Below, in pieces: positions 36,330-47,240 of a DNA stretch of 64,000 nucleotides. The notes under the pieces are model-generated. The model worked only from the letters and a program-made list of their open reading frames with translations. It was not told where the DNA came from and ran no database searches. The DNA is taken from positions 144,829,183 to 144,893,182 of the forward strand of contig NC_133773.1 of assembly GCF_003597395.2 (NCBI RefSeq), read 5' to 3'. A program made the translations under genes and the position numbers. Position 1 is the first letter of the stretch. Each line of letters opens with the position of its first letter. The DNA is from Chelonoidis abingdonii (Eukaryota; Chordata; Testudines; Testudinidae).

Positions 36330-37447
36330 GGCCAGGTCTACACTGCGACTTTAAATCGGTTTAATGGCCGATATACCGATTTAACGCTGTATCCGTTCAC
36401 ACGACGTCGTCATTAATATCGAGTTAAACGGCTCCTTAAATCGATTTCGGAACTCCTCCCNNNNNNNNNNNNNNNNNNNNNNNNNNNNNNNNNNNNNNNN
36501 NNNNNNNNNNNNNNNNNNNNNNNNNNNNNNNNNNNNNNNNNNNNNNNNNNNNNNNNNNNNNNNNNNNNNNNNNNNNNNNNNNNNNNNNNNNNNNNNNNNN
36601 NNNNNNNNNNNNNNNNNNNNNNNNNNNNNNNNNNNNNNNNNNNNNNNNNNNNNNNNNNNNNNNNNNNNNNNNNNNNNNNNNNNNNNNNNNNNNNNNNNNN
36701 NNNNNNNNNNNNNNNNNNNNNNNNNNNNNNNNNNNNNNNNNNNNNNNNNNNNNNNNNNNNNNNNNNNNNNNNNNNNNNNNNNNNNNNNNNNNNNNNNNNN
36801 NNNNNNNNNNNNNNNNNNNNNNNNNNNNNNNNNNNNNNNNNNNNNNNNNNNNNNNNNNNNNNNNNNNNNNNNNNNNNNNNNNNNNNNNNNNNNNNNNNNN
36901 NNNNNNNNNNNNNNNNNNNNNNNNNNNNNNNNNNNNNNNNNNNNNNNNNNNNNNNNNNNNNNNNNNNNNNNNNNNNNNNNNNNNNNNNNNNNNNNNNNNN
37001 NNNNNNNNNNNNNNNNNNNNNNNNNNNNNNNNNNNNNNNNNNNNNNNNNNNNNNNNNNNNNNNNNNNNNNNNNNNNNNNNNNNNNNNNNNNNNNNNNNNN
37101 NNNNNNNNNNNNNNNNNNNNNNNNNNNNNNNNNNNNNNNNNNNNNNNNNNNNNNNNNNNNNNNNNNNNTCACAAAGGGAGGGGTGAGGCTGTACCCAGCA
37201 CCACCCGGGGCAATGTTTTCTGCCCCATCAGGCACTGTGCTCTCAACCCGGAAGTGGGAACTATGGGATAGCTGAGGAACAGCTACCCACAGTGCACTGC
37301 TCCTGAAATCAATGGTAGCTTTGGACCGTGGACGCAAACAATCGATTTCGGGATCCCACTGTGGACACGCTAAACCAATTTTATTAGATCTGTTTTGTAA
37401 TATCGGTTTAAGCTAATTCAAAATAATCGTGCAGTGTAGACGTACCC
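36330..37447. mobile_element. Harbinger-type DNA transposon containing an assembly gap
   Basis: Left terminus GGCCAGGTCTACACTGCGA; the right terminus read inward is GGGTACGTCTACACTGC. It is flanked by TAA (36327-36329) and TTA (37448-37450), against an expected uninterrupted 'actaacagg', so a 3-bp TWA duplication with one later change. The right arm (37205-37330, e.g. 'tgccccatcaggcactg') aligns with 5718-5850 of the copy at 3881-5963. The interior is unsequenced. Confidence 0.7.
36461..37168. other. assembly gap (708 N)
   Basis: Run of N inside the Harbinger-like element. Any frame spanning it is meaningless. Confidence 1.
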
Positions 37448-37450
37448 TTA

Positions 37451-37627
37451 CAGGCGTATTGGAGCATGAGCTTTAGTGGGTGAAGACCCACTTCGTCAGA
37501 CGCATCCAACAAAGTGGGTATTCACCCAGGAAAGCTCACGCTCCAATACATCTGTTAGTCTACAAGGTGCCACTGGACTCTTTGCTGCTTTTACAGATCC
37601 AGACTAACAGGCTACCCCTCTGATACT
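37451..37627. repeat. foldback repeat, right piece
   Basis: 'tattggagcatgagcttta' ... 'cacttcgtcagacgcatc', then the inverted arm 'gaaagctcacgctccaata', then 'aaggtgccactggactctt' and the tail 'cagactaacaggctacccc'. Confidence 0.75.
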
Positions 37628-37629
37628 AG

Positions 37630-38649
37630 ATACACTGTATCTTAAACATAAATGTATATTGCACCATGTCCATATACTGCAGGACAGACCCCAGCAGAGG
37701 CAGACATTGGGAAAATCAGGCAATGTCTCTCCCCACACCCCTTTCCTCACCTGTATAACTAACCTGCTGAGAGTTGATCCCTCTCCAAGGGATAGAACAA
37801 TGGGGATAGATCTAAGCTACTACCGATAGATCAGGATGTCAGGTCCCTGAGGGAGATGTTGTAAACCGCCGAAATTCTCATGTCCAACCCGTCTACTATG
37901 TTAACGGGGTGTTTGTCTGTTGATTGTTCCTAGTGGGGTTTCTATAGGCTGGTTGCTTGCTTTGTGAAATGCCTCTTTCCCTGATGCACCCAGCACTGCT
38001 CGGACTCGGGGAGGCCGCTGTGCGGGTGAATGATCCCCGGCGCCTCTTTAGGTATCCCCAGTCGCTCCCCTCCCATGCGTGTCTATACACAAATACACCC
38101 AGGCACTGAATTCAGCCGTCTCTCTCCCGCTAACCACTCCCTGGCTCCAGCCCGAAGTATGGAGTCTGGCTTCCCCAGCCCGCACCCCCAAAAGTAGCTG
38201 TTTCTTTAACGACCCGAAATAGGAGGCGGCTCCTTTAACTGCGGACAGGGCGCCCATTGTCCCGGCTGCTGGATCCCACTCCCCATTCATGCCAGACCCG
38301 GGGGCACCTTTACAGCCCTTCCGCGAGGTGCGCACGGTACAGTTGTGTCGGGGACGGGAGTGCTGGGGGGGTGGCTCAAAAAGTGCCCCGCCCCCATTTC
38401 TACGTTTAAGCACATTTTCTTTAAAAACCACCAGGCACCTTCCAACCTCCCTGAAGGCGGATCGTGCTATTGAGTCCACACCACAACGGAGAACCAACGA
38501 GAGGGTTTAAACCTGATCAGTTCCTCTCCCAGCGGCTAGGACCAGGCCTCCCTTGCTCGTTTCATGCACTGTCAGATCTCAGCAACAGCTGAAGACTCTT
38601 CCCTTCTAGTCCATGGGGTAGCGGAGGGAAAACTCGGCTGCTCTGAGAG
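37630..38649. other. intron 1 sequence, no transposon recognised
   Basis: A 149-codon minus-strand frame (38048-38497) was examined and has no recognisable domain or splice context. The stretch is CpG-bearing and looks single-copy. Confidence 0.4.
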
Positions 38650-38939
38650 ACTCTCCGACTGCACGTTTGAGGCTGTAGATCCGAGGCGTATTTCAAAAGG
38701 GCAATATTCAAATTGCGCGCCGCCTTCATAAACGACCGCGCAAAGGGTCCTTCTGTTTCGTTGGCTCTGCAGGTGCTGTTTGTCTAACCTGTGCCTTCCG
38801 CACACTCCACGGATGTATGTCTAGACGCGGCCATAAATGCACCCGCGTGTTGAGGTGTCTATAACGATACAGATATCAATACGCGCATACCAAAAAACAG
38901 CAAAACCCAGCGATGTTCTACGTACATAAACACACACTC
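38650..38939 (+). repeat. segment duplicated exactly at the right end of the window
   Basis: All 290 bases recur without a mismatch at 63711-64000, offset 25,061. The true right limit of the duplicate is unknown because the window ends. The sequence is not a known repeat family to me; it has many CpGs and no coding potential. Confidence 0.95.
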
Positions 38940-41585
38940 TGGGTTCATGCAAGTCGCGACTCTTCTCTCGAATCGTATTTCCTATTTTGCATCTAATGTA
39001 ACGTACCTTCCCCGGCGGTTTATCGCACCCGTTCTTGTAAAGAGTGCCCAGTAAAAGCGATCCCCTCAAAGGAAAGCAAAACCCTGCCTCTGTAGCCTGG
39101 ATTATATATATCTGTATTACTGGCTTGAGGTGCGTTCAGAGAGAAAACAAAGAGACCTGTTTTCCAACACACATTTCTTCTGCAAAGCACCAAGCCAAGC
39201 ACCTTCCTGGAAGAGGTTGGGGGCGGGGGGACGGACGGAGCGTTTCTTTCTCAAAATGCGGCTACATTCGCGCTGCTCTTTGACCCTTTGGACATAAATC
39301 ACAAGCCGCTTTATGCAATTTAGGAACCTCGGCAAACCGGATTCGCTCCGGCCGCTTTGTAGGGGCCTCCGAAATGCTGCTAGCTCGGGGCTCTATATTC
39401 AGACCTGGACACGTTTGAGACCGATTCTTTTTCCGTTTCCCTTCGATTTTAGCAGCAAAACCAGCCCCTGCAAGAACCGCTTCCTACGAACAACCTGGGG
39501 CGCGCTAGTTATTTACTCGCTGGGTTTTTAAATGAGAGCTGCGAGGACCGAATATTGCAATTTTTAAAATAGGAAATGGAGAGACTCCTATGGGGATTGG
39601 GAATTTTTTAAAAAGGAAAAAAAATACGATCTGACGTTTTCCAATCTGTGAGCAGCGATGCACTGTACCTTGTTTGCAAGACAACCTGTCAGTCCCCTCA
39701 AGTCATCGCCCTGTGCTGCTGACAACTCATCCTCCCGAAAAGGGACATGGATTTATAAAGGATGGTCTCTGTGGCTGGGGGCGAGGGACGGGGAGAATCC
39801 GCTGTTGTTAGGCAAACTGATCGCAGATAAATTATATTTTAAAATCCAAACGGGAAGGAAGCTCAAAACCCGTTTACACGTGAGTTGTACGGACATGGGG
39901 AACATTTCCTGCACAGGACACTGTGGGAATATCCAGAGTCAAGCTATGGACCATGTACATTTCATGCGGCGGCGGATCTTCGGAGCAGGGACCTGTCTCT
40001 GATTCCCCTTCGCCCGTCTATTTTTAAACCAAAAGTCACGGTGATCCGAAAAACCGAGACAATGCGCCCTTGTCTTTGTTCAAACGGCATCAGGCCCCGG
40101 GGTTTTAAAGGGGATTTCCCTGTTCAGCAAAGCTCCTGAGATAACCAGAGAAACGGTATTCACATAGTATTCCTTCCGGCGAGTGCTATGTCTTTTGTCA
40201 AGGAAATTATTAAGATTTTTAAATAACGGGTGGAATAAAGTCACGGGTGGGTTTTTTTAAGTGCATTAAAATAAAGTCAAATCCTTCCAACGGACAATAT
40301 GTAAAAGCTACACGGTCCAGTCCGCCCTCTTTGCCCCCTTCCGCCCCAAGTTAAGCGTCAAGTTATTCCTGGTCTGAGAAAAATATTAACTCCACCGCTA
40401 AATTAAAGAAAGGAGCAGTTCCAGGAGCAATGGCCCATCCCATGGTACTCATGCCAGCACGGAGAGAAGTACAGAGCCTCTTCCAGCCGCCCCGCGCCAA
40501 TTGCCCGGGCCTGCTCCTAGGGAACGTGTCTGTATCTGAGTGTGCGTGTGCCCAGGGTCGGATTGTTAAGGGACACGGTGCGTTTCTCATCAAATGTTTG
40601 GGGGATTGGAATTGTTTTTTACCTGGCCAGATTGTCTGATCAGCTGCTGCTTTGGCCTGGTGGCGGTTGGTCTCTTTCTCTTTGGGGAGAAATACCGTGC
40701 GGGCAGAAAGAGGGAGGGCGATATGGAGGGGCTGCGGGGGGGGGGCAATATTTTAAATATTATTATGCAGCTATTTCCCTGCGTTATGCTTCTGCCACCA
40801 TTTTGTTCCCGCAGTGGGGAAGGCTGCAAAATGGTGGAGTCCTGCCCAGCCCAGCCGAAGGCCCGGGCCCGCCAGCGGAGTTGGGGTCAGGCACCTCCGG
40901 GAGAGCAGCGCTTGGCTGCGGTGCCTTTTCCCTTGCTCTGGAGGGGGAGGCCCCAGTCTGAGTCCCCTCTGGTGCAGAAGGACACGCGCAAGCTCTTTCC
41001 CCAGCCTAAACCCCACGCGTGGGGACCTGGCTTGCCAGGCACCCGGCCCAGTGGGGCCCTGCCACCTTGGCGAGCCCAGGGCCCCTGGTTGTGGCTTAGC
41101 GCTGGGGTGTCAATCAAGGCCAGGGAGGGAGATGGAGACACTTGCTGACCTCCTGCTGACCCCACCGGGCTCGAACCCCAGCTTCCGAGCCCGGCCTGGC
41201 CCTCGCCGACCGCAAACTCCCCCCCGTGCCTCCGGGTTCCCCGCCCCTGGCCCTGCCCCGCCGCGGCGGAACCCAGCTCTGCTCGCTCGGCGTCCGCAGG
41301 GCAAAGCCAGGTGCAGCCGGCTCACCCCGCTGCTAGGAGCTACCGGGACGACGGCCTGGCCCCTTCCCCTGCCCTGCAGCTGCCAGTTCCAAGGAGGCTA
41401 AGGGATACAGGACCCCGCTCACCCGACCGCTATGTGCCCCCTTGGACTCTGCTGCCCCAACCCCAAGATTGAATGACACCCAGGGACCCCTCCCCAATCT
41501 CCCCCCACCCGCAGGAGGAACAACTAACCACCCTCCTGGCCTTCCCTAACAATCTGGAAGGGCTGCCTAGATGTTCACGCGTTAA
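38940..41585. other. intron 1 sequence, single-copy looking, GC-rich in its right part
   Basis: 38940-40400 is AT/GC mixed without recognised repeats. 40800-41420 is GC-rich with clustered CpG (for example around 41200-41300), which may be a second CpG island. The frames of up to 195 codons there (40814-41401) are composition-driven, Pro/Arg/Gly-rich and overlap on both strands. Confidence 0.4.
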
Positions 41586-41589
41586 ACTT

Positions 41590-41760
41590 GAACCCCCCTC
41601 CCCCCAGGTATTACTGATCCCCGGTTTGGGCACGGGGAAACTGAGGCACGGGATGGCAGGCATCTCATGGTTACATCATGACAGCAAACGGAGCCGGGCT
41701 AGAACCTAGGAGCCCTGACCCAACTCCCCCTCCGTGCAGAGCTAGCGAGAGAACCCGGGA
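41590..41760 (-). repeat. MIR-like SINE, antisense
   Basis: 'gcacggggaaactgaggca' and 'ccgggctagaacctaggag' are the inverted MIR core. Confidence 0.6.
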
Positions 41761-42179
41761 GTCCCGCCTGGGGCCGCCTACAGCCAGGCACCAACGCAGA
41801 GACAGCCTAAAAGGCTTTAGGAAACGGACCACCATCCTTCCCCCAAAGGCAGCGAGTATCTCTGCCCCCGCCCCAATAGCGAATAGTTGGGGGGTAAACA
41901 GGGAAGGGCAGGACTGAGATGCCGCCCCCTCTTGCTCACCACCTCCAGCCGCTCACAGAGAAAGATTGCGAGTCACTATGTTATCCGGTTAAGTTACACA
42001 ACTGTTGCTAGAGACTGTGTGTATATATAGCCACAGAGTGCTGGGTGTGCCCGCACACACCAACCGAACCAGATATAGATACGGGTCACCTCTGGACACC
42101 CACACCGCATATGTGTGTACACACACGTCAGTTTCTGTGTACACAAACACAGGGCACCATATGGCTAAATATATTTAGT

Positions 42180-42785
42180 ATCAGTATATTCAGTATGGCT
42201 AAATATATTTAGTATTTAGTAATATATTTAGTTACTCTGCATACATGCACTACAGACATATTTATGGCGACGTATATTTTGTTTCGGTGTATATTACACA
42301 TCGGTTGCATACACGTTTGGCAATATAGGGGTATAAATACCTTTAGTTTCTTTGTATAAATGCGCTGCGTACACATTTAGCAAGTGTGGGGATGTATATT
42401 TGTTCCTGGGGCTCCATGCGCTACATGCCCATTTAGCAATATCTGGCGATGTATATCCGTCCGGGCATATGTACACTACGTACACATTTAGAAAGATATA
42501 GCGATATAGAGCTGGTTTTTAGTGTGTCTGTACATTACATACCCGGCTGGCAATACCTGTGATATAGATCTCGTTTCTGTGTATCCACGCACGACATCCA
42601 CGTTTAGCGATATACGGCGAGATATACTTTGCTTCTTTGTGTATGTACACTAAATACACATCTGGCAATGTATGGCTACGTACATATTTCGTTTCTGTGG
42701 ACACATGCGCTACCTGCACATCCAGAAAGAATTGGTTTCCGTGTGGACACGCGCTACATACACGTTTGGCGATATGTGCAGGCTT
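42180..42785. repeat. minisatellite, about ten diverged units of about 57-60 bp
   Basis: Units follow the pattern 'gtttctgtgtaTaCatGcgctacataCaCatttaGcaatat-ggcgatatata'. Recurrent words include 'gcgctac' (42362, 42418, 42708, 42750, with variants) and 'tacacatttagcaa' or 'tacacgtttggcaa' (42312, 42371, 42482, 42760). The array is old, since neighbouring units differ at many positions. A related piece lies near 43185-43255. Confidence 0.7.
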
Positions 42786-42789
42786 CTCA

Positions 42790-45390
42790 GAATCCGAACT
42801 GAATGTCGTGATCATTATCACAGACATGACTGAGGTTTATTTTTAAGCATTTTGTGTCCATTTAAATACTCACAGTTGCGGGGAGGGGGAATTATGGGAG
42901 CGGTCAGACAATACTTATTTAATGTCCAGAAATAGTGAGATTCAAAGAGTGAAAGATTTATAACCATTAACACGCGAATTGTCAGTATCACCGGCCAACG
43001 GGCAAAGCAAATGAGTTTAACTGAAAATCGAGTCAGTTCCCAAGCAGCCTTTGTCTCACTTTGCCTAGCTGTAATTTATTATTTTTACTGAGGGGAATAT
43101 TTTTCCTTTGGCTTGAATGTCTGCGGTGAAAACTGGACTTTTACTGACATTTGCTGCCAAAAATTCGTCCTTCCAAGCCTAATATATGGCGATATATAGA
43201 GAGAGAGAGTTTCTATGTATAAATACTCAGACAGCAATATATGGTGACAGATCTATATATTCATACACACGTCTCTTCATATGCACACGTATTTTTATAC
43301 TTTACTGCCTATATGATATACACACGCACAGACACTATATATCCACAAACATACACGCCCATATTTACAAACATATCCATGTGCATCTGCTATCTCTCTC
43401 TCTCTCTCTCACAGAGAGTCACACACCGCTATGGCTCGCAGACATTTGTGCATGTGTGTTTACCCGTGTGAAGATAGACAGAGTCGAAGTGCTACAGCCT
43501 GGGCGCATGCTGGTTTTGCATAGATACACAGTAAATATAGAGGTACAGATAATCCCAAACGGAGGTTCAGCCGGAGATACGTATAAATAAAGCCCCTCAC
43601 ACCTCACTGAACGAAATTTAAACCTGCAAACCCCGAACTTTTCGCCATGTCGGCAGCAGTTTGTGCACCATTCTTAGCCGTTCTTTTTATCTGAGTGATT
43701 TCACGCAAATGACCTGATCTAAAAGGAAAATCTGTGGTACAAGCGGATCTTGCTGAAATGTGCAGGGTCTCCGCAGAACAGATGCTATTGCCAAATGGGG
43801 TCAACATTATGTCACCCCACAAGGTACAAGCCAAAGCGGAGAGAAGAATTAGAAACATTCGAGGCCTTTTCTAACGTGACTCGCAATCGCTTTGGGTACG
43901 GAGAAATATCTGAATCTGTCCTACTTTCCCAGACTGCTCTGGCCAAGGGGAAAATGTGGCCACTTCACTCGGATCTATCTACTTATCTCCATACACCCCC
44001 TCTATCTATCTAATCCATCAACAAACACACACAACAAATAGGCTCGCGTGATTTCCTTTTTAAAAATAGATCCCTCTCTAAAAGCCCCTATATTTCCGAA
44101 GGGAATCTTAAAATGCAAGACAGCGCAGTTCTTGGAACCTGTTTATAATTCTGCATGGAGGGTTGACTAAAAAAAAAAAAATCAGTCTTGGAGGGGAAAT
44201 AAAGAAATTCCCGAGGAGGGGAGCGGGACTGGGATATTTCTGAGGGTATACAGGGAAAGAAGAGGAGGGATGTTTCGAATTTCTTGTCTGCCCAGAATGT
44301 TTCTTTCCTCCACCGCAATGCTCCCTCCAAAGCTGTTAACCCCGCTGCCATATTAATTTAAAAACCAAGCAAACAACAAAATCGAGGCTTTCCAAAATAA
44401 ATCCAGTGGCAGAGGGGGGTTTCCCTCCCTAATCGGACCCGCTGTTTTCTAGCCATTACGCGATTGTTGTTTTGAATAAACAGTCACTCAGAGAGAGACT
44501 GAAACGTCTCTGGTGGCTGGAAGCTCAGCGTTTACACCGCTCACCCCCCCCGCCCCCCCACGCGGAAATCTCCGGGGTCTCAGGGCAGGGCCCTCGCTGG
44601 GGGATTTCTCTGCTCGAACCCCTCGGTGCCGAGAGGCGTCGATTGAACAAACGATTGAAAGGATCCCGGGGCTGGATTGATTTATTTCCCTGGAGCAAGT
44701 GCTGTTAAAAAACCCCTCTTAACTCGATGATGCTTCCATGACGCTTTTCTCCTGCGACAAAGGTTTAAAACCCAAAGCAGCCCCCAGGGATCCTCCCCCC
44801 TCCCCATATGTTTATTTCGGGGAGGGGGGTCCCCTTCTCCCACCAGAGCCGAATGAATCACAGAGACCGACCGTTTAAACGAGAAAAGGATAAAAAGGAG
44901 AGGCTGGGACAGAAAGGCTGGAGGGGTCACCCCCCATCCCTTTTCCGCACCCCCCCCCCGGAACAGCACAGCCTTCTGCCGAATACACGCACCCAATCTC
45001 CCAAATCTCTCAATGAAGCCCCATGGGAGCTGGGAGGGAGGAAGGGGGATGCCGGGTGGCGCAGGGGGAAGAGGCAGCTGACAAGCAGGGACCCCCCACC
45101 CCCAGTCACCACCGTGGGCAAGGGAGGAGACTGGAAAGGGGTCGGGAGGGGCGCAGCCTCGCTCGCTCGGGCCCAGTTCGCCTGCCCTGTACCAAAACCA
45201 CACGCCGCTTTCCCCTTCCGGGCCACCTTCGGCCTGGGGGTGGGGGCTGGGATGGGGAGGGAGCGGACAGGCCCCGGGGCAGGGAACGAGCCGGGCTGGG
45301 GGTATTATTGTTGGGGAGGATCGGTGCTGTTCCGGGGGGAAGGGAGTGGGGCTCCAGGCGCTCGATATGGGGCGGAGGTGGAGCTGGAAT
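42790..45390. other. intron 1 sequence; short (CT)n; GC-rich right part
   Basis: A CT microsatellite lies at about 43391-43410. 44540-45390 is GC-rich. Overlapping long frames (44682-45203 minus, 44808-45440 plus) have no recognised domain. Confidence 0.4.
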
Positions 45391-45394
45391 TGCC

Positions 45395-45842
45395 GGGGAG
45401 GGCTGGGGATGGGACGGGGGGTACGGTGTACAGGGGGTAGGATGGAGTGTAGGGGATGCGGGGGTGCAGGGGGTGGGAATGGAAGTGGTATAGCAGTTGG
45501 AAATACAGGGGCCGAGATGGGGTGCAGGGGGTGGGGGTACAGGAGATGGGGTTGCAGGGATGAGGTACAGGAGATGAGATTGCAGGGGTGGGATGGGGTG
45601 CAGGGGATGGGGTGGAGTTGCAGGGGATGGGGTACAGGAGATGAGGTTGTAGGGGTGGGATGGGTTGCAGGGGATGGGGTACAGGAGATGAGGTTGCAGG
45701 GGTGGGATGGGGTTGCAGGGGATGGGATGGGTTGCAGAGGATGGGGGTACAGGAGATGAGGTTGCAGGGGTGGGATGGGGTTGCAGGAGATGGGGGTACA
45801 GGAGATGAGGTTGCAGGGGGTGGGGTGGGTTACAGGGGATGC
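45395..45842. repeat. G-rich minisatellite just inside intron 1
   Basis: Tandem units built from 'ggggatggggtacaggag', 'atgaggttgcaggggtggg' and 'atggggttgcag', about 49 bp long in the best part (45610-45830). It lies 43 bases from the exon 1 splice donor. The plus strand is G-rich; VAX2 pre-mRNA is therefore C-rich here. The long minus-strand frame reading into it (Pro/His/Leu/Thr repeats) is not coding. Confidence 0.85.
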
Positions 45843-45884
45843 GCCCTAAGGATTGGCTGGGGGCCGGGCCGCGCTCCCCCTTAC

Positions 45885-46143
45885 CTCGCACCAAGATCCG
45901 GCGGCAGTAATCCGCTTCTCCTCCCCCGGACTGGCTGTCGCTCTCCGGGACGCACTCCTGGGACAAGCCAGGGCTGGCCGCCGAGGTTCCCGGGACGTCC
46001 TTGAGTCCAAATCCGCCGCCGGCTCCACGCAGCGCGGTCTCCAGCTCCCCCCGGGCACCGCTCTTCCCCCGGGCGCGCTCCGGGGCTCCCGGCTCCCCCA
46101 GCAACAGGGGGCTTCTGCCGGCCTCGGCCCCACCATCACTCAT
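45885..46143 (-). CDS. VAX2: VAX2 coding exon 1 (N-terminal 86 residues plus first base of codon 87)
   Basis: VAX2 is a nuclear homeodomain transcription factor that specifies ventral retina and optic-vesicle identity. Read on the minus strand, the exon starts MSDGGAEAGR and ends GGGEADYCRRILVR, directly before a GTAAGG splice donor at 45884. Mammalian VAX2 also starts M-x-DGGAE and has GEAD-x-CRRILVRD before its homeodomain; VAX1 has a different N-terminus, so VAX2 is preferred. The exon carries 86 full codons plus G, and exon 2 supplies AT to complete Asp87, so the phases agree. I chose the ATG at 46141-46143 because it matches the family start. Two in-frame upstream ATGs exist, the farther at 46222-46224, and could give an extended form. 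The first 75 residues are low-complexity (Gly, Ala, Ser, Glu) and probably disordered. The 5' UTR limit is not visible. Family match comes from memory; splice phases are seen directly. Confidence 0.96.
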
Positions 46144-46816
46144 ACCTGTGGCCGCCGCGGAGGGATCAAACATCAAGAGACAGAGAGCGGAGCGCAGGGG
46201 GGGGGGGGGCTGTCCTCCTGCCACCGAAGACCAGGCGGGGATCAGCGCCCTGGCTCCGGCCGGCGGCAGCCCCGGGGTGCAGCTAAGGAGCCCTCCCCCA
46301 GGGCGAACACCATGGTCGGGAAGACCCAGCGAGGTCCAATCCTTACCGGTTCACTCCTAGCTCTTGCTCTACTCACGGAGCCTTTCCCCCTGGGCTGCGG
46401 GGCAGGCTCGATCCATTTAAACAGCCCCTTCTGCTCCCCCCCTCCAGGGGAAAAAAAAAACAAGACCAAATTTCAATGGAGAAGTCAAGAAATGCCGGTG
46501 CCCGCCGGGTGCCTGGGGCAGAGGCGGGCGTGGGAGAAAAGAGTTAAAAACTTTGACAGTCCTGGTCCTTTCTCACGTACCGCCCTCCTCTTCCCCCCGC
46601 TCCAGCACCCCTCTTCCTGCAGACTTCAAGAACGGAGCCTGCCTCCTGCGCGGACCGCTCCTTCAGTGTCTCCTGTCTCCCGTGTCTCTCTCTGATGAGC
46701 AAAAACCGAGGAGCGAGCCAGTGTCTCGCCAAGCCCTGCCTGCCAGCCAGCCGGGCCGGCCTTCCGCAGCTGATTCGCGTGCCCAGAGATTGCGCCTGCT
46801 TTAGGGATGTGGGTGG

Positions 46817-46858
46817 ATTTGGGTTGGGTTGGGTTGGGTTGGGGAGTGGGGGGGGGGG
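46817..46858. repeat. GGGTT-type repeat and poly-G tract
   Basis: Four GGGTT-like units followed by a G run, 670-720 bases upstream of the VAX2 ATG. It is a pentamer, so not the vertebrate telomere hexamer. Confidence 0.8.
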
Positions 46859-47221
46859 TTAATTAAAATAGTCCGGGATATTTTTCAGACGCCCTCTCCT
46901 TCTCTCCATCTCTCATCCCCCGCAGATAAAGGCACAAATAACCAATCATCAGCAGAAATCGGAGGACAGAGGAAGCCCTCTTCCACCTGCGGCTCGCAGC
47001 AGCTCGGCCCAGCCCGCCCGTTCTCCCCGGGGAAGCAGGAGAGTGAGCCGGGCGAGGGATGGGAGCACAGAAGCAGTTTAAAATTGACTGCTTGCCTCCC
47101 ACGTAATTTCCTGCCGCAGCCTCCTTGCTATTGATTGGCAAACAAAGAATCCCCGTGCTTTGCCCCCTCGCCAGGCGAACCCCCTTGGGCTCCTTTCCCA
47201 GGGAGCTGGGCAGGGCCGGGC

Positions 47222-47229
47222 TATAAAAG
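47222..47229 (+). promoter_or_regulatory. TATA-box-like site facing away from VAX2
   Basis: TATAAAAG lies in a GC-rich setting (GGGC before, CCCAGGG after), about 1.08 kb upstream of the VAX2 ATG and in the opposite orientation. Mammalian VAX2 loci have an opposite-strand noncoding transcript (VAX2OS), so a divergent transcript is conceivable. Only the motif and its setting are seen; transcription is inference. Confidence 0.3.
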
Positions 47230-47240
47230 CCCAGGGTGCA

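Larger units (their letters stand above)
30563..45884 (-). other. VAX2: VAX2 intron 1
   Basis: The interval between the two recognised exons is about 15.3 kb, has GT-AG ends and is phase 1. The part nearest exon 2 (30.6-37.6 kb) is rich in interspersed repeats and holds an assembly gap. The part nearest exon 1 (37.6-45.9 kb) has few transposons, two minisatellites and GC-rich stretches. No internal gene was recognised on either strand. Confidence 0.9.
46144..47240 (-). promoter_or_regulatory. VAX2: VAX2 5' flank: GC/CpG-rich promoter-proximal region
   Basis: The kilobase upstream of the VAX2 start codon is GC-rich with frequent CpG, especially around 45850-46320 and 46570-46800. There is no transposon in it. 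No TATA box is apparent on the minus strand near the start codon, which fits a CpG-island type developmental promoter. The transcription start cannot be placed from sequence alone. It also holds a G-run tract at 46817-46858 and, at the far end, a plus-strand TATA-like site listed separately. Confidence 0.6.

Noticed and set aside
36381..37337. 318-codon minus-strand frame
   Set aside because: It spans the run of N and transposon ends; it is an artefact.
38048..38497. 149-codon minus-strand frame in intron 1
   Set aside because: No recognisable domain, no splice or start support, GC-rich composition.
40594..41401. Overlapping frames of 184 and 195 codons on the plus strand
   Set aside because: Both are Pro/Gly/Arg-rich, overlap each other in different frames and have antisense counterparts, typical of GC-rich non-coding DNA.
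42180..42785. CRISPR-like array
   Set aside because: Units are diverged along their whole length, with no constant repeat and unique spacer pattern; this is eukaryotic minisatellite DNA.
45106..45884. Long minus-strand open frame continuing past VAX2 exon 1 (Pro/His/Cys repeats)
   Set aside because: It reads through a good GTAAGG donor into the G-rich minisatellite; splicing to exon 2 restores the VAX2 homeodomain in frame.
46817..46858. Interstitial telomeric repeat
   Set aside because: The unit is GGGTT (five bases), not TTAGGG, and the tract is very short.
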